Positions 9,066 to 20,496 of a stretch of DNA of 64,000 nt are shown one piece after another. The position numbers and the translations under genes are program-made. This stretch comes from Alcanivorax sp. 1008. Lineage in GTDB: Bacteria > Pseudomonadota > Gammaproteobacteria > Pseudomonadales > Alcanivoracaceae. The notes beneath the pieces are model-generated. The model ran no database searches and was not told the DNA's origin. It worked only from the letters and a program-made list of their open reading frames with translations. The DNA lies in NCBI RefSeq assembly GCF_020667895.1, contig NZ_JAFMPS010000001.1, positions 434,001 to 498,000 on the forward strand, given 5' to 3'. Each line of letters begins with the position of its first letter. Position 1 is the stretch's first letter.

Positions 9066-9751
9066 GTGTAGATCTGGAGAGGTTGGAGGATCGCCTTGGA
9101 CACCGGTTCTCCAATCGTGATTTGTTGACTTTGGCGCTGACCCATCGCAGTGCAAGCCGTCGTCAGAATAACGAGAGACTCGAGTTTCTCGGAGATTCCC
9201 TGCTTAGTGAGTTCATCTCTGTAGCCTTGTTTAAAATGCACCCGGCCGCCACTGAAGGGCAGCTGACGCGCATGCGTGCGTCGCTGGTTCGCGGTGTCAC
9301 GCTGGCCGAGCTTGGCAGTGAGCTTGGGGTGGGAAATTGTTTGGCATTGGGTGGTGGTGAGCTAAAAAGTGGTGGCTTTCGCCGCGAGTCTATTCTTGCG
9401 GATGCGGTCGAAGCACTGATTGGTGCGATCTATCTGGATGCCGGGCAGCGGGCCTGCGAGCAATGTGTGCTGCATTGGTTTGCTGGACGGCTCGCTGAGG
9501 TGTCCCCGGACTCTGCTGATAAGGATCCGAAAACGGCGCTGCAGGAGTGGTTGCAGGGTCGCCAACTGCCGTTACCGGAGTATCAGGTGCTGGAGGTGCA
9601 TGGTCAGGCGCCGAAACAGCAGTTTGATGTTGAATGTCGGTTGCAAGAGGGCGACAAAGCGTTTGTGGCCACCGGCGCTAGCCGGCGTAAGGCCGAGCAG
9701 GCCGCAGCCCGTGCCGCAATGAGCTGGCTGGAGCAACAACATGGCAGATGA
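9062..9751 (+). CDS. rnc: Ribonuclease III
   Basis: Double-stranded RNA endonuclease of 229 aa that processes ribosomal RNA precursors. The signature [12 protein letters not shown] (about residues 37-48) carries the catalytic acidic residues Glu41 and Asp45, with the second acidic site in [11 protein letters not shown] double-stranded RNA-binding domain occupies the last about 70 residues. GTG start at 9062, four-base overlap with the DUF4845 gene, and 11-base overlap with era, an rnc-era arrangement common in bacteria. Confidence 0.97.
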   Translation: MSVDLERLEDRLGHRFSNRDLLTLALTHRSASRRQNNERLEFLGDSLLSEFISVALFKMHPAATEGQLTRMRASLVRGVTLAELGSELGVGNCLALGGGELKSGGFRRESILADAVEALIGAIYLDAGQRACEQCVLHWFAGRLAEVSPDSADKDPKTALQEWLQGRQLPLPEYQVLEVHGQAPKQQFDVECRLQEGDKAFVATGASRRKAEQAAARAAMSWLEQQHGR

Positions 9752-10643
9752 GACAGTCCAACGGTGTGGAATGGTGGCCATTGTCGGTCGTCCAAATGTG
9801 GGCAAATCCACTTTGATGAACCATCTTTTGGGGCAAAAGGTGAGCATTACCTCACGCAAGCCTCAGACTACCCGTCATCGTATTCATGGAATTCTTACCC
9901 GGGACGACTATCAGATAATTTTTGCCGATACGCCAGGCATTCATAGTGGTGAGGAGCGGGCTCTCAACCGTTATATGAATCAGGCAGCCCTGTCTGCACT
10001 AGGTGGCGTTGATGTGGTCTGTTTTATGGTCGACGGTATGAAGTGGACGCCGGCCGATGAGCATGTTCTGAAACTGCTGCCTACCGATGGTACGCCGGTG
10101 ATTCTACTCATTAATAAGGTAGACAAGCTGGATGATAAGGAGGTGCTATTGCCACACATCCAGCAGCTCTGCGCTGAGCGTCACTTCGACGAAGTTATTC
10201 CGGTGTCAGCACTGCAAGGGCATAATCTGGATGCTCTGGAGCAGGCATTGGCCAAGCGCTTGCCTGAGGCTCCCTTCTGGTTTGAAGAGGATCAGATTAC
10301 TGACCGTAGTGTCCGCTTCATGGTCGCTGAAATTATCCGCGAAAAAGTTGTTCGGCAGCTCGGCGACGAGGTGCCGCATCAAGTGACTGTCGAAATCGAA
10401 ATGTGGCAGGATGGACCTAAAGTCACCGAAATTGCTGCCTGTATTTTGGTCGAGAGACCTGGTCAAAAGCGTATCCTGATCGGTGCCGGCGGTGAGCGAA
10501 TCAAGAGTATCGGCACTCAGGCTCGAATCGATATCGAACGGTTGGTTGAACGGAAGGTGATGCTTAACCTTTGGGTTAAGGTGCGTTCGGGCTGGTCCGA
10601 TGATCTGCGAGCCTTGCGATCTCTGGGCTATGGCGACCTCTGA
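9741..10643 (+). CDS. era: GTPase Era
   Basis: Ribosome-assembly GTPase of 300 aa that binds the 3' end of 16S rRNA during 30S maturation. The P-loop GRPNVGKST lies at residues 16-24, followed by DTPGIH and NKVD motifs. The C-terminal KH domain contains [18 protein letters not shown]. Length is typical. It overlaps rnc upstream and recO downstream. Confidence 0.97.
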   Translation: MADETVQRCGMVAIVGRPNVGKSTLMNHLLGQKVSITSRKPQTTRHRIHGILTRDDYQIIFADTPGIHSGEERALNRYMNQAALSALGGVDVVCFMVDGMKWTPADEHVLKLLPTDGTPVILLINKVDKLDDKEVLLPHIQQLCAERHFDEVIPVSALQGHNLDALEQALAKRLPEAPFWFEEDQITDRSVRFMVAEIIREKVVRQLGDEVPHQVTVEIEMWQDGPKVTEIAACILVERPGQKRILIGAGGERIKSIGTQARIDIERLVERKVMLNLWVKVRSGWSDDLRALRSLGYGDL

Positions 10644-11325
10644 GAAGTTTGCTCCGTTTCTTTGCTGGGTGCTGCACAGGCGCCCATATCGCAATACCAG
10701 CGTGATTGTAGACCTGCTTAGTGCCGACAGCGGCCGCGTTGCCGCCATAGCCCGTGGCGGACAGCGGCAGCCTTTGCTGCAGCCTTTTCGGCCGCTATGG
10801 GTCGAGTGGCGCGGCCGCGGTGAGCTGCGCAGTCTTGGTGCCATAGAGCCCGCTGGTGTTGCTTTTGCCTTGCAGGGAGAGGCGCTTTACTGCGGTCTGT
10901 ATCTGAATGAAATGCTGGTGCGTTTGCTGCATCGTGATGATGCTCACCCTGAACTGCAGGAAGTCTATGCGGCAACGCTGGCGGCATTGGCGGCCAAAGA
11001 GCTTCCGGTAGATATCATTCTGCGGCATTTCGAACTGCGCCTGCTGGATTTAATTGGCTATGGCCTGTCTCTGGATCAGGATGCCAATGGCCAGCCATTG
11101 CTTTCCGGTTTACGTTACAGGCTGTCGCCGGGGCAGGGGCTGCTGCTGGATGTTTCTGGGCCGTTCTCTGGAGAAATTCTCAACGACATTGCCGCTGGCC
11201 ACTGGCATGATGAAGCCCGTCGGCTGGCCCGGGACCTGATGCGTGAAGCGCTGTCGCCGCATCTGGGAGGTCGGCCTTTGGTCAGCAGAAGTCTTTTTCG
11301 TAACGCCGGTAAAGGAGCATCGTAA
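10630..11325 (+). CDS. recO: DNA repair protein RecO
   Basis: Recombination mediator of 231 aa that with RecF/RecR loads RecA on gapped DNA. It has an N-terminal OB-fold (about residues 1-80, including [20 protein letters not shown]) and a C-terminal helical region. The start chosen is ATG 10630, inside the last codons of era, giving [10 protein letters not shown]; the longer frame from 10600 adds ten residues not expected for RecO. The stop overlaps the pdxJ start (TAATG). Confidence 0.93.
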   Translation: MATSEKFAPFLCWVLHRRPYRNTSVIVDLLSADSGRVAAIARGGQRQPLLQPFRPLWVEWRGRGELRSLGAIEPAGVAFALQGEALYCGLYLNEMLVRLLHRDDAHPELQEVYAATLAALAAKELPVDIILRHFELRLLDLIGYGLSLDQDANGQPLLSGLRYRLSPGQGLLLDVSGPFSGEILNDIAAGHWHDEARRLARDLMREALSPHLGGRPLVSRSLFRNAGKGAS

Positions 11326-12065
11326 TGCAGCGGGTTTATCTTGGCGTCAATATTGATCATGTGGCGACATTGCGGCAAGCCCGCGGTAGCCGTTATCCAG
11401 AGCCGGTTCAGGCTGCTCTGCTGGCGGAGCAGGCGGGCGCTGATGGCATTACTGTTCACTTGCGCGAGGACCGCCGACATATTCAGGATCGCGATGTTGA
11501 GCTGCTGATGCAGACTTGCCAGACGCGGGTGAATCTGGAGATGGCGGCGACTGCCGAAATGATCGCCATTGCTACCAGGCTGCGTCCTCCACACTGCTGT
11601 CTGGTACCGGAAAAGCGGGCCGAATTGACAACTGAAGGTGGCCTTGATGTGGTTTCCAACGAATCACAGCTGCGCGATGCTTGCTCGCGGCTCAATGACG
11701 CGGGCATTGAAGTGTCTCTTTTTATTGATGCCGATGGTCGACAGATTGAGGCTGCCCAGCGCTGTGGTGCTGCTGCTATTGAGATACACACCGGTGTCTA
11801 TGCAGATGCCGAGGAAGAAGCCATACGGCAGCGTGAGTTGCAGCGTATTCGTCGTGCCGTTGAGCAGGGGCGCGCTGCCGGTTTGGTAGTCAATGCTGGC
11901 CATGGTCTGCACTACCATAACACTATAGAAATCGCTGCTATCCCCGGAATTAATGAGCTGAATATAGGCCATAGCATTATTGCCAGAGCGGTGCTCACTG
12001 GCCTACACGAAGCCGTGCAGAGTATGCGCGCTGTGGTCGATCAGGGCGCAGCGCTGGCGTCATGA
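11325..12065 (+). CDS. pdxJ: Pyridoxine 5'-phosphate synthase PdxJ
   Basis: TIM-barrel enzyme of 246 aa that condenses 1-deoxyxylulose-5-phosphate with aminoacetone-3-phosphate to form pyridoxine phosphate. The family N-terminus [16 protein letters not shown] is intact, with [11 protein letters not shown] and the C-terminal VNAGHGL phosphate-binding segment. Placement after recO and before acpS is a classic gammaproteobacterial order. PLP is the cofactor of CysM encoded nearby, but no regulatory link is visible. Confidence 0.97.
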   Translation: MQRVYLGVNIDHVATLRQARGSRYPEPVQAALLAEQAGADGITVHLREDRRHIQDRDVELLMQTCQTRVNLEMAATAEMIAIATRLRPPHCCLVPEKRAELTTEGGLDVVSNESQLRDACSRLNDAGIEVSLFIDADGRQIEAAQRCGAAAIEIHTGVYADAEEEAIRQRELQRIRRAVEQGRAAGLVVNAGHGLHYHNTIEIAAIPGINELNIGHSIIARAVLTGLHEAVQSMRAVVDQGAALAS

Positions 12066-12436
12066 TAACCGGTATAGGTACTGATATTGTTCAGTTAAGC
12101 AGGATAGCTTCAGCGCTTGCTCGTCGCGGTGATTCGTTGGCGCGCCGGCTGTTGGCGGATAGTGAGTGGCAGCGTTACCAGACCCACTCGGACCCGGTGC
12201 GCTTTCTTGGTAAACGTTTCGCTGCCAAGGAGGCAGCCTTGAAAGCACTGGGCACTGGTCTTCGCCAAGGTATTCGCTGGCATGACGTTGCTGTCACCAA
12301 TGATGGGAACGGCAAGCCGTCACTGACTTTCTCAGGCGTTGCGGGGAAAATTATGGTCGCCAATCGTTGCCACCTGTCGATTAGCGACGAGCAGGATTAC
12401 GCGCTGGCATTTGTCATTATTGAAAGCGAATCCTGA
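12062..12436 (+). CDS. acpS: Holo-[acyl-carrier-protein] synthase AcpS
   Basis: A 124-aa phosphopantetheinyl transferase that attaches the coenzyme A arm to acyl carrier protein. Both family motifs are present: [10 protein letters not shown] near the N-terminus and [15 protein letters not shown] in the middle. It overlaps pdxJ by four bases at its start. Its last 40 bases overlap the 3' end of the convergent kinase gene gacS. Confidence 0.95.
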   Translation: MITGIGTDIVQLSRIASALARRGDSLARRLLADSEWQRYQTHSDPVRFLGKRFAAKEAALKALGTGLRQGIRWHDVAVTNDGNGKPSLTFSGVAGKIMVANRCHLSISDEQDYALAFVIIESES

Positions 12437-15090
12437 CTCGACAGGACATTCATTTCCTCTAGTAAAGCACCCAGAGCCTGATGGATTTCTTGATCCGTGG
12501 CATGGTGTTTCAGAAGTGTCTCCAAAGCTCCGGCACAATACTCAAGTTTTGGAGTGCCGCAGTACCTCGTAGCACCATGCAGCCGGTGGACTTGCTCCAG
12601 TAGTTGCTGGCGATCCGTCATTTTTCCCAGTTCGGCAAGATCAGCTGCCTCCTGCGGAAGTTGAGCGAACAGGCGGCTATGCATGTCTTCCACCAGATCT
12701 TTTTTGCCTGCGCAGCGTTGCAGTGCCAGTGTCAGGTCAAGACTGAGTAGCCTATTCTCCTCCGTGGAGCTGTTTTCTGCTTGCGAGTCTGTTGTTTTAA
12801 TTGTTGTATTTGCATTAGTCCAACGCTGCAGAATATGGCTAAGGTGCTTCTCATTAAGGGGCTTGGTCAGATAGTCATCCATTCCTGATCGCAGCAGTTG
12901 CTGTTGTTCACTGGCAAGCGCATGGGCAGTAAGAGCGATAATCGGGACATGCTTGCCACTGGTTTCCTGAAGGCGAATCTGGCGGGTGGTTTCGATGCCA
13001 TCCATGCCGGGCATCTGGATATCCATGAAGACGATATCAAAGGGTTGTTCGGCAAATGTTTTTACGGCTTCACTACCGCTGCTGCAGGGCCGCACCTCAA
13101 CGCCCAATTCTGACAGAAACACTTCCGCCAGTTTCAGGTTGCCTTCATGGTCATCCACCACCAGGGCCCGGATGTGATTAAATCGTTGCTCGGGGTAGCG
13201 GCTTTCCTCGTCCGCTTTGCTCTCGCCACACACTTCCAGCATGGCGTCATAGAGGCGCATTCGAGTGGCAGGTTTGCCAAGTAGGCGATAACGCCCCGGG
13301 CTACCCTGCAGCTGTTTCTGCAGGCGGTCTGCATGAGCAGTGAGAATGACCAGTCTGGCATCTTGTCGCAGCAGGGACTCAAGTTGGCGGGCCAGACCAT
13401 CATCCGGGGCGGATGCTGCAGGGATGCCGATTATCACCAGATTATTGCGCCCTGGCACAAGCTGCAGGGTATCGGCACTTTGCGACTCGCTGATTTTCAT
13501 GCCCCAGTCGGCCAGCATGTGATGCAAGCCTAAACGGGCATGTTCATCAGCTTCGATGAGTGTCACCTGCTGGTCGCGAAAGGCACGGAATGAGTCGTTA
13601 CTATCTTGTTCATCAATTTCCGCTTTAAGAGTAAACCAGAAGGTAGAGCCTTTTCCCCAGATGGACTCGAGGCCGATTTCACCTCCCATTTCCTGGGCCA
13701 GACGCTTGGAGATCGCCAGACCAAGTCCGGTGCCGCCAGCCTGCCGCGTCACGCTTTGATCCGCCTGTGTGAAGGCATTGAAAAGATCTCGCTGCATCAC
13801 CTCGGTCAGGCCTGATCCGGTATCAGTGACGGTAATTTTAATGGTTGCAGTATGGTTGCGTTCTTCTTCAAGCATGGCGCGAACTACCACTGAACCCTGG
13901 TCGGTGAATTTTATCGCGTTGTTGATCAGGTTGATCAGAACCTGCCGGATGCGCAGGGAGTCCCCAAGTATTCGGCTGGGCAGGTCGCTGTAGATAATGG
14001 CTGCCTGTTCAATACCTTTTTCCTGAGCTAATGGCGCCAGCATGGTCTGCACTTCCTCGATCAGGTCATGCAAGCTGAGAGGGGCCTGTTCCAGGCTCAG
14101 TTTGCCAGCTTCGATTTTGGAAAAGTCGAGGATGTCGTTGATGATTGCTAGCAGCGACTCCGAAGATTTGCGGATGGTATTCATGTAATCGCGCTGCCGA
14201 GGGTTCAGCCCCGAGCGTAGCAATAGTCTGGTGAAGCCGATAATACCGTTGAGCGGGGTACGGATTTCATGGCTCATATTGGCAAGAAACTCAGACTTGA
14301 TCTGGCTGGCTTTGAGGGCTTCCTTACGCGCCATGTCCAGCTCGATGTTCTGAATCTCGATGGTTTCCAGGGTTTCGCGCAAATCCTCCGTTGCCTGATC
14401 GACGTTGTGTTGCAGCTCGGTTTGCGCATCTTCCAGTGATCTGGCCATGGTGTTCAGGGCGTCACGCAACTGGGCCAGCTCGCCGGGTGCTCGGGTCTGA
14501 ATGCGGGTATCCAGGCGTCCATCACGAATCTGGCCAATGCCGTTGATCAGGGCCTGTAATGGTGCGGTGACCGAGCGGCTTAGTCGGGCAGTGGCCAGCA
14601 AGGCCAGCAACACCATAAGTACCCCGCCAGCCAGCAGTGCCAGCAAGGTCTGCAGAATCTCGATCTGCTGTCGCTGATTGGAGAACTCTACCACCAGAAC
14701 CCGGCCATCTGCGGAAACGAGAGAGCGCCATAACCAGCTCTCGCCGGTGTAGCTGACGCCAGTGTTGCCGGTGTGATCCTGAGGCAGGTCATGCATCCGT
14801 GGACCCACATGCAGCGACCGCGTTTGCTGTGGGTGGTGTAGTGTCGCGGCACGGACATCCGGTTCATTGAGAATGGCCCGTAGAACCAGCTCCTGCTCGC
14901 CCGGATGGTCTGCTGGCACAGCGCTGAGCTGGGCACGATAGCTGTCCACCACTAGCCGCTGCAGGCTCTGACTGTGGCTTTCGATGTCGCTAACCCGGCT
15001 GAACAGTACATAGCTGCCCATAGCAATCACTGCCAGCAGTGCTGGCAGGGCAGATATAAACTGGATACGGCTGCGCAGACTTTGTTCCAC
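12397..15090 (-). CDS. gacS: Hybrid sensor histidine kinase GacS/BarA
   Basis: Membrane hybrid kinase of 897 aa. Order: first membrane helix (about 10-30), periplasmic loop, second helix (about 147-168), HAMP, dimerisation domain with His274 ([12 protein letters not shown]), ATPase domain ([23 protein letters not shown]), a degenerate receiver (about 505-620) lacking the phosphoacceptor Asp, a true receiver with Asp690 ([11 protein letters not shown]), and a C-terminal Hpt domain with His838 ([12 protein letters not shown]). This matches GacS/BarA, partner of the regulator GacA/UvrY, which is not in the window. Its position beside cysM-rlmD-relA is that of Pseudomonas gacS. The 3' end runs into acpS. 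Confidence 0.93.
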   Translation of the reverse strand: MEQSLRSRIQFISALPALLAVIAMGSYVLFSRVSDIESHSQSLQRLVVDSYRAQLSAVPADHPGEQELVLRAILNEPDVRAATLHHPQQTRSLHVGPRMHDLPQDHTGNTGVSYTGESWLWRSLVSADGRVLVVEFSNQRQQIEILQTLLALLAGGVLMVLLALLATARLSRSVTAPLQALINGIGQIRDGRLDTRIQTRAPGELAQLRDALNTMARSLEDAQTELQHNVDQATEDLRETLETIEIQNIELDMARKEALKASQIKSEFLANMSHEIRTPLNGIIGFTRLLLRSGLNPRQRDYMNTIRKSSESLLAIINDILDFSKIEAGKLSLEQAPLSLHDLIEEVQTMLAPLAQEKGIEQAAIIYSDLPSRILGDSLRIRQVLINLINNAIKFTDQGSVVVRAMLEEERNHTATIKITVTDTGSGLTEVMQRDLFNAFTQADQSVTRQAGGTGLGLAISKRLAQEMGGEIGLESIWGKGSTFWFTLKAEIDEQDSNDSFRAFRDQQVTLIEADEHARLGLHHMLADWGMKISESQSADTLQLVPGRNNLVIIGIPAASAPDDGLARQLESLLRQDARLVILTAHADRLQKQLQGSPGRYRLLGKPATRMRLYDAMLEVCGESKADEESRYPEQRFNHIRALVVDDHEGNLKLAEVFLSELGVEVRPCSSGSEAVKTFAEQPFDIVFMDIQMPGMDGIETTRQIRLQETSGKHVPIIALTAHALASEQQQLLRSGMDDYLTKPLNEKHLSHILQRWTNANTTIKTTDSQAENSSTEENRLLSLDLTLALQRCAGKKDLVEDMHSRLFAQLPQEAADLAELGKMTDRQQLLEQVHRLHGATRYCGTPKLEYCAGALETLLKHHATDQEIHQALGALLEEMNVLSSQDSLSIMTNASA

Positions 15091-15179
15091 GGAGGCTCTT
15101 TCCTGCTATCGACGCTGGCATTATGCGGTCACCTTGGACCCGGTGCCAGTCGGGCCGGGGACAGGTACAATCCGCTTCC

Positions 15180-16073
15180 ATGAGCATACTTACGATCGAA
15201 CAGACAGTTGGGAATACCCCTCTGGTGCGCCTCAAACGCCTGCCGGGGGATACCAGCAATACTCTACTGGTCAAGCTGGAGGGCAATAATCCCGCCGGCT
15301 CAGTCAAGGACCGTCCGGCCCTTAATATGATCCGCAGAGCCGAGGAGCGTGGCGAGATCCGTCCCGGCGATGTGTTGATTGAGGCAACCAGCGGCAATAC
15401 CGGTATCGCTTTGGCGATGGCTGCGGCTATGCGCGGTTACCGAATGAAGCTGATCATGCCAGCCAATCAGAGTCAGGAGCGCAAGGACGCCATGCGTGCC
15501 TATGGCGCTGAGTTGATCGAAGTGACCCAGCAGCAGGGCATGGAGGGAGCCCGTGATCTGGCACAGACCATGGCGGCAAGAGGCGAGGGTCGGGTATTGG
15601 ACCAGTTTGCCAACCCGGATAACCCGCTGGCGCACTATGAAACCACCGGGCCTGAAATTTGGCGCGATACCGACGGCAAGATCACTCACTTTGTTAGTTC
15701 CATGGGGACCACCGGCACCATCATGGGAGTGTCGAAATATTTGAAAGAGAAAAACCCGGCCGTGCAGATCATTGGCTTGCAGCCTACTGATGGTTCCCAG
15801 ATTCCCGGCATCAGACGTTGGCCACAGGAGTATCTGCCGTCCATTTTTGATGCAAGCCGTGTCGATCAGGTTATGGACATGGATCAGGCAACAGCTGAGT
15901 CGACCATGCGCCGTCTGGCGCGGGAGGAGGGCATTTTCTGCGGTGTCTCTTCCGGTGGCTCGGTTGCCGGAGCGCTGCGCTTGAGCGCCAGCCTGAGCAA
16001 TGCGGTGATCGTTGCCATCGTTTGTGATCGTGGCGACCGTTATCTTTCGACGGGTGTCTTTAACGGCGCCTGA
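15180..16073 (+). CDS. cysM: Cysteine synthase B (CysM)
   Basis: PLP-dependent O-acetylserine (thiol/thiosulfate) lyase of 297 aa making cysteine or S-sulfocysteine. Lys43 in NPAGSVKDRPA is the PLP lysine, and the phosphate cradle is TSGNTG (about residues 71-76). CysM-type rather than CysK-type by length and by the short C-terminus ending RYLSTGVF. Start ATG 15180 gives the family N-terminus MSILTIEQTVGNTPL; the 19-residue upstream extension is not supported. Confidence 0.94.
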   Translation: MSILTIEQTVGNTPLVRLKRLPGDTSNTLLVKLEGNNPAGSVKDRPALNMIRRAEERGEIRPGDVLIEATSGNTGIALAMAAAMRGYRMKLIMPANQSQERKDAMRAYGAELIEVTQQQGMEGARDLAQTMAARGEGRVLDQFANPDNPLAHYETTGPEIWRDTDGKITHFVSSMGTTGTIMGVSKYLKEKNPAVQIIGLQPTDGSQIPGIRRWPQEYLPSIFDASRVDQVMDMDQATAESTMRRLAREEGIFCGVSSGGSVAGALRLSASLSNAVIVAIVCDRGDRYLSTGVFNGA

Positions 16074-16137
16074 CATTTTTTGAGCACTTCGCTGGCGCGA
16101 AGATAGCGCCCCGTGCAGTGATCCCCATGGAGATTTC

Positions 16138-16914
16138 ATGAACGTTCTGGTATTCGATATTGAAACCATCCCTGATCTGGAGGGTGGTCGTCGCATCTAT
16201 GACCTTGATGGGTTGGATGATAAAGATACCGCTAGTGCCCTGTTCAATATTCGTCGGCAGGAAACCGGCAATGAGTTTCTTCGCCTGCATTTACAGAGGA
16301 TCGTTGCTATCTCAGTGGTGCTGCGCTCCGCCAAAGGGGTCAAAGTATGGTCTTTAGGGGATGAAACAAGTACCGAGAAAGAGCTGATTGAGCGCTTTTT
16401 CGAGGGCATGGAAAAGTTTTCGCCACAACTGGTTAGCTGGAACGGTGGTGGTTTTGATCTACCTGTACTGCACTACCGGGCACTGCGCCATGGCGTCAGT
16501 GCGCCGCGCTACTGGGAAACCGGTGAAAATGACACCAGCTTTCGCTACAACAATTACTTGAGTCGGTACCACACCCGCCATCTGGACTTGATGGACATGT
16601 TGGCGCTGTACAATGCACGGGCTAACGCGCCGCTGGATCAGATTGCTACTTTGCTTGGCTTCCCGGGGAAAATGGGCATGAGCGGTGGCCGCGTGTTTGA
16701 TGAATTCCAGGCAGGTAATCTGAAAGGTATTCGCGACTACTGTGAAACAGATGTGCTCAACACCTGGTTGGTATTTCTACGTTTTCAACTGATGCGCGGC
16801 CATTTGGATGAGACTGGATATGAAAATGAAACAGCGCTCCTTCGCGATTGGCTGAAAGCAGAGAACCAACCCCACTTTACTGAGTTTCTTGCGGTCTGGC
16901 CGGAGAACGTCTGA
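16138..16914 (+). CDS. Predicted 3'-5' exonuclease, PolB-like
   Basis: A 258-aa stand-alone DnaQ-superfamily exonuclease of the 'predicted 3'-5' exonuclease related to the exonuclease domain of PolB' family. The three exonuclease motifs are visible: VFDIETIPD at the N-terminus, [12 protein letters not shown] in the middle and [10 protein letters not shown] near the C-terminus, supplying the acidic metal ligands. No polymerase domain is present. The biological role of this family is poorly defined; DNA or RNA repair is likely. Coupled to rlmD (TGATG overlap). Confidence 0.87.
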   Translation: MNVLVFDIETIPDLEGGRRIYDLDGLDDKDTASALFNIRRQETGNEFLRLHLQRIVAISVVLRSAKGVKVWSLGDETSTEKELIERFFEGMEKFSPQLVSWNGGGFDLPVLHYRALRHGVSAPRYWETGENDTSFRYNNYLSRYHTRHLDLMDMLALYNARANAPLDQIATLLGFPGKMGMSGGRVFDEFQAGNLKGIRDYCETDVLNTWLVFLRFQLMRGHLDETGYENETALLRDWLKAENQPHFTEFLAVWPENV

Positions 16915-18233
16915 TGCCCCGTCGTAAACCTTTACCACCTTCCCGTGAGCTAGTGGTTGAAACCCTTAGCCATGATGGCCGGGGCATTGCGCGACCGGAC
17001 GGCAAGACCACCTTCATTGACGGTGCGTTACCTGGCGAAACCGTGCTATGCAAGTACACCATGCAGCGCGGCAAGTTTGATGAGGCGCGCACGCTGGAGG
17101 TCAAAGTTGCCTCCGAGCACCGGGTTACGCCACCCTGCAGCCATGCGGATCGTTGTGGCGGTTGTAGTCTGCAACACCTGGATAGTGATGAGCAGGTGCA
17201 CCTGAAGCAGAGCATGCTGGAAGAGCAATTGCGTCATTTCGGCGGGCTGGCACCACAGCGCTGGCTTGAGCCATTGCGTGGCCCGGTGACTGGCTACCGC
17301 AGTAAGGCACGGTTAGGTGTCAAATACGTCGAGGCCCGCGAGCAGGTATTAGTGGGCTTTCGGGAAAAGCGGAACAGTTTTATTGCTGCGCTGGATCAAT
17401 GTTCCGTACTGGTCCCATCTGTGGGCAAGTCGCTTCGGGTGTTGGCGGAGCTGATGGCCACTCTCGATGGTAAACGGCGTATCCCGCAGATCGAAGTGGC
17501 TGCTGGCGATGAAGACGTGGCCCTGATCTTTCGTCATCTTGACCCTCTTTCCGGGGCTGATCAGGACAAGTTGGTTGGATTTTGCCAGTCGCGAGGCTGG
17601 CACTGTTATCTGCAGCCGGGTAATGAGCAGTCGGTACACCGGGTATGGCCTACCGATGGCGAACAGCGTCTGACCTATGAGCACCCCTCTGCAGACCTTG
17701 AAATGGCGTTTCATCCTACTGACTTCACCCAAGTGAACGGAGAAATCAATCGGGCCATGGTGCCACTGGCATTAGAATTGCTTGATGTTCAAGCAGAGCA
17801 CCGGGTACTCGACCTGTTTTGCGGGCTGGGCAATTTCACTCTTCCGCTGGCCCGTCGAGCGGCCCATGTCAGCGGCGTTGAAGGAAGTCAGGCCATGGTT
17901 GAGCGAGGCTATGAAAATGCCCGGCGCAACAGTTTGTCGAATGTGGATTTCTATGCTTTTGATTTGACCAAGGATGTTGCCGGGCAGAGTTGGGCCACCG
18001 CCCGCTATGACCGGGTGCTGGTCGATCCGCCACGCACAGGTGCGTTAGAGATGATGCCTGTTCTGGCAAAAACAGGAGCACAGAAAGTGGTTTATGTGTC
18101 CTGTAATCCGGCAACCCTGGCGAGGGATGCCGGTGAGTTGGTGAAACACGGTTACCGGTTGGTGGCAGCGGGGGTCATGGATATGTTCCCGCATACCACC
18201 CATGTTGAATCCATTGCCCTGTTTGAGCGCTGA
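16914..18233 (+). CDS. rlmD: 23S rRNA (uracil-1939-C5)-methyltransferase RlmD
   Basis: SAM-dependent RNA methyltransferase of 439 aa (RumA type). N-terminal TRAM domain (about residues 10-65). The cysteine set [10 protein letters not shown], completed by a later Cys in DQCSVL, should bind the 4Fe-4S cluster. The methyltransferase domain has [16 protein letters not shown] (SAM site) and the catalytic cysteine in [12 protein letters not shown]. It sits directly upstream of relA, as in Pseudomonas and enterics. Confidence 0.95.
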   Translation: MPRRKPLPPSRELVVETLSHDGRGIARPDGKTTFIDGALPGETVLCKYTMQRGKFDEARTLEVKVASEHRVTPPCSHADRCGGCSLQHLDSDEQVHLKQSMLEEQLRHFGGLAPQRWLEPLRGPVTGYRSKARLGVKYVEAREQVLVGFREKRNSFIAALDQCSVLVPSVGKSLRVLAELMATLDGKRRIPQIEVAAGDEDVALIFRHLDPLSGADQDKLVGFCQSRGWHCYLQPGNEQSVHRVWPTDGEQRLTYEHPSADLEMAFHPTDFTQVNGEINRAMVPLALELLDVQAEHRVLDLFCGLGNFTLPLARRAAHVSGVEGSQAMVERGYENARRNSLSNVDFYAFDLTKDVAGQSWATARYDRVLVDPPRTGALEMMPVLAKTGAQKVVYVSCNPATLARDAGELVKHGYRLVAAGVMDMFPHTTHVESIALFER

Positions 18234-20479
18234 TGGTTACGGTACGACGTCAACAGCAGGCCCATGAGGCCGATCTTGATGGCAGCTTTGATCAGTGGCT
18301 CGATCGGGTCAGTGAAGCCTGCCATGTGCCAGACCGGGATTTGTTTGCCCGGGCCTGCGAGCGTGCCCGGCAGAGTGAGGATGCAGGCGAGCGTGCGGGG
18401 CGGATCTGGCCCTATGTGATTGGTTGTTATCGTATTGGCCTGCAGATGGTGGATATTCTGGCCGAGCTGCGTGCCGATGGCGCCATGTTGCCGGCCGCGG
18501 TGTTGTACCGGTCCGTTCGCGAGGGTCATATTTCCCTGCTTGAGGTGGAGCGGGAGTTCGGCACCGAAACAGCCACCCTGATTGAGGGCGTGCTGCGTAT
18601 GGCCGCCATCGGTGCTGTGCTCAACCCAACTCGCAAGGCAGTGCTGGGGCAGCATGATGGTCAGTTAGATAATGTTCGTAAGATGTTGGTGGCGATGGTC
18701 GATGACGTCCGCGTTGCCATGCTTAAGCTGGCTGAGCGGACGGTTATTATCCGAGCGGTCAAGAATGCGGACGAGGATCGCCGCCAGAAAGTCGCGCGCG
18801 AAGTGTTTGACATCTACGCGCCGCTAGCCCATCGCCTCGGTGTCGGCCAGCTCAAGTGGGAGCTGGAGGATCTTTCGTTTCGTTACCTGCAGCCCGGTGC
18901 CTATAAGAAAATTGCCAAGCTGCTTGATGAGAAGCGACTGGACCGGGAAACCTATATCGATAGTGTGTTGGCGCAATTAAAAGCCCAGCTGGAAAAGTTT
19001 GGTATTGAAAATGCCGAGGTGCAGGGCAGGGCCAAGCACATCTATAGCATCTGGCGAAAAATGCAAAAAAAGCATCTCGATTTCTACGAGGTGTATGACG
19101 TGCGTGCCGTGCGCATCATGGTCGAGAGTTTGCGTGACTGTTATGCCGCTCTTGGTGTGGTGCACTCGCTTTGGCAGCACGTACCGAAGGAGTTTGATGA
19201 TTACATCGCCAACCCCAAGGAAAACGGATACCAAAGCCTGCATACCGCGGTGGTGGGGCCTGAGCGAAAGATGCTGGAAGTGCAGATCCGCACCTTCGAT
19301 ATGCATGACGATGCTGAGTTGGGTGTCTGTGCCCATTGGCGCTACAAAGAAGGAAGTAAGCGGGACAAGCGCGGCGCGGACTACGAGCATAAAATTGCCT
19401 GGTTGCGTCAGGTGCTGGAGTGGCATGACGAACTCGGGGAGTCTGGCCTCGATAACGTAGTAGCGGACTTGCGCGGTAATGAGGGCGGTCAGCGCATCTA
19501 TGTGTTTACCCCGGAAGGGCATGTTCTGGATATGGAAGCTGGCTCTACGCCAGTGGACTTTGCCTATCAGGTACACACTGAAGTGGGGCACCGGTGCCGC
19601 GGAGCCAAGGTTAATGGCCATATCGTGCCGCTTAACTATGAATTGAAAACCGGCGAGCAGATTGAAATTCTGACAGCCAAGGAAGGGGGGCCAAGTCGTG
19701 ATTGGCTGACGCCCTCTTTGGGTTATATCAAGACAGCTTCAGCACGGGCCCGGATACATCAGTGGTTCAAGCGTCAGGATCGTGGCTCCCATATTGTTCA
19801 GGGCCGGCAGATTCTGGATAAGGAGCTATCCCGTCTGGCGCTGGGCAAAGTGGATCTGCAAAAGCTTGCTCCGGAATTGAACCTGAAAACCGGTGAAGAT
19901 GTGTTGGCGGCACTTGGCGCCGGTGATCTGGGTATTACTCAGGTGGTCAATCAGGCTCAGGAGCTGTTTAGCACTGACCAGCGTCAGCATGACCTGTTTG
20001 TGCCAGCAAAATCCCGCGCAAGCGGTGAGGCTGACATTACCATTCAGGGCGTGGGTAATCTGATGACCCATATTGCAGCCTGTTGCCAGCCGGTGCCTGG
20101 CGATCAGGTGATGGGCTATATCACTCAGGGCCGTGGCGTGACTGTGCACAGGGCAAACTGCGCCAACCTGTTGTCGATGCAGGCAGAGGATCCCGAGCGA
20201 GTGATAGAAGTCAGCTGGGGGCAAGCCGACCGGATTTACTATCCGGTGGATGTGTTTGTCCGGGCATGGGATCGTCAGGGACTGCTGCGGGATCTGCTGT
20301 CGGTGCTGGCCAATGAGCGGGTTAACGTTACCGCAGCGCATACCGAGTCACACCCGCACGACAATACTGCCACCATGCTACTGACGATGGAGATTTCCAC
20401 GCTGGGTAATCTGGGGAAGGTGCTGGCCAAGCTGGATCAACTGCCGGGTGTGCTGGAAGTGCGGCGCTACAAGAAGTAG
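18233..20479 (+). CDS. relA: GTP pyrophosphokinase RelA
   Basis: Ribosome-associated (p)ppGpp synthetase of 748 aa activated by uncharged tRNA. The N-terminal hydrolase-like domain lacks the catalytic His-Asp pair (SVREGH occupies the expected place), as in monofunctional RelA. The synthetase domain contains NPKENGYQSLHTAVV. TGS (about residues 405-470, VFTPEGHVLDMEAGSTPVDFA), zinc-finger/helical and C-terminal ACT domains follow. It overlaps the rlmD stop by one base and is followed by mazG, whose product is linked to ppGpp and nucleotide-pool control in other bacteria. Confidence 0.96.
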   Translation: MVTVRRQQQAHEADLDGSFDQWLDRVSEACHVPDRDLFARACERARQSEDAGERAGRIWPYVIGCYRIGLQMVDILAELRADGAMLPAAVLYRSVREGHISLLEVEREFGTETATLIEGVLRMAAIGAVLNPTRKAVLGQHDGQLDNVRKMLVAMVDDVRVAMLKLAERTVIIRAVKNADEDRRQKVAREVFDIYAPLAHRLGVGQLKWELEDLSFRYLQPGAYKKIAKLLDEKRLDRETYIDSVLAQLKAQLEKFGIENAEVQGRAKHIYSIWRKMQKKHLDFYEVYDVRAVRIMVESLRDCYAALGVVHSLWQHVPKEFDDYIANPKENGYQSLHTAVVGPERKMLEVQIRTFDMHDDAELGVCAHWRYKEGSKRDKRGADYEHKIAWLRQVLEWHDELGESGLDNVVADLRGNEGGQRIYVFTPEGHVLDMEAGSTPVDFAYQVHTEVGHRCRGAKVNGHIVPLNYELKTGEQIEILTAKEGGPSRDWLTPSLGYIKTASARARIHQWFKRQDRGSHIVQGRQILDKELSRLALGKVDLQKLAPELNLKTGEDVLAALGAGDLGITQVVNQAQELFSTDQRQHDLFVPAKSRASGEADITIQGVGNLMTHIAACCQPVPGDQVMGYITQGRGVTVHRANCANLLSMQAEDPERVIEVSWGQADRIYYPVDVFVRAWDRQGLLRDLLSVLANERVNVTAAHTESHPHDNTATMLLTMEISTLGNLGKVLAKLDQLPGVLEVRRYKK

Positions 20480-20496
20480 GGTTTCGGGAGCCTTTC

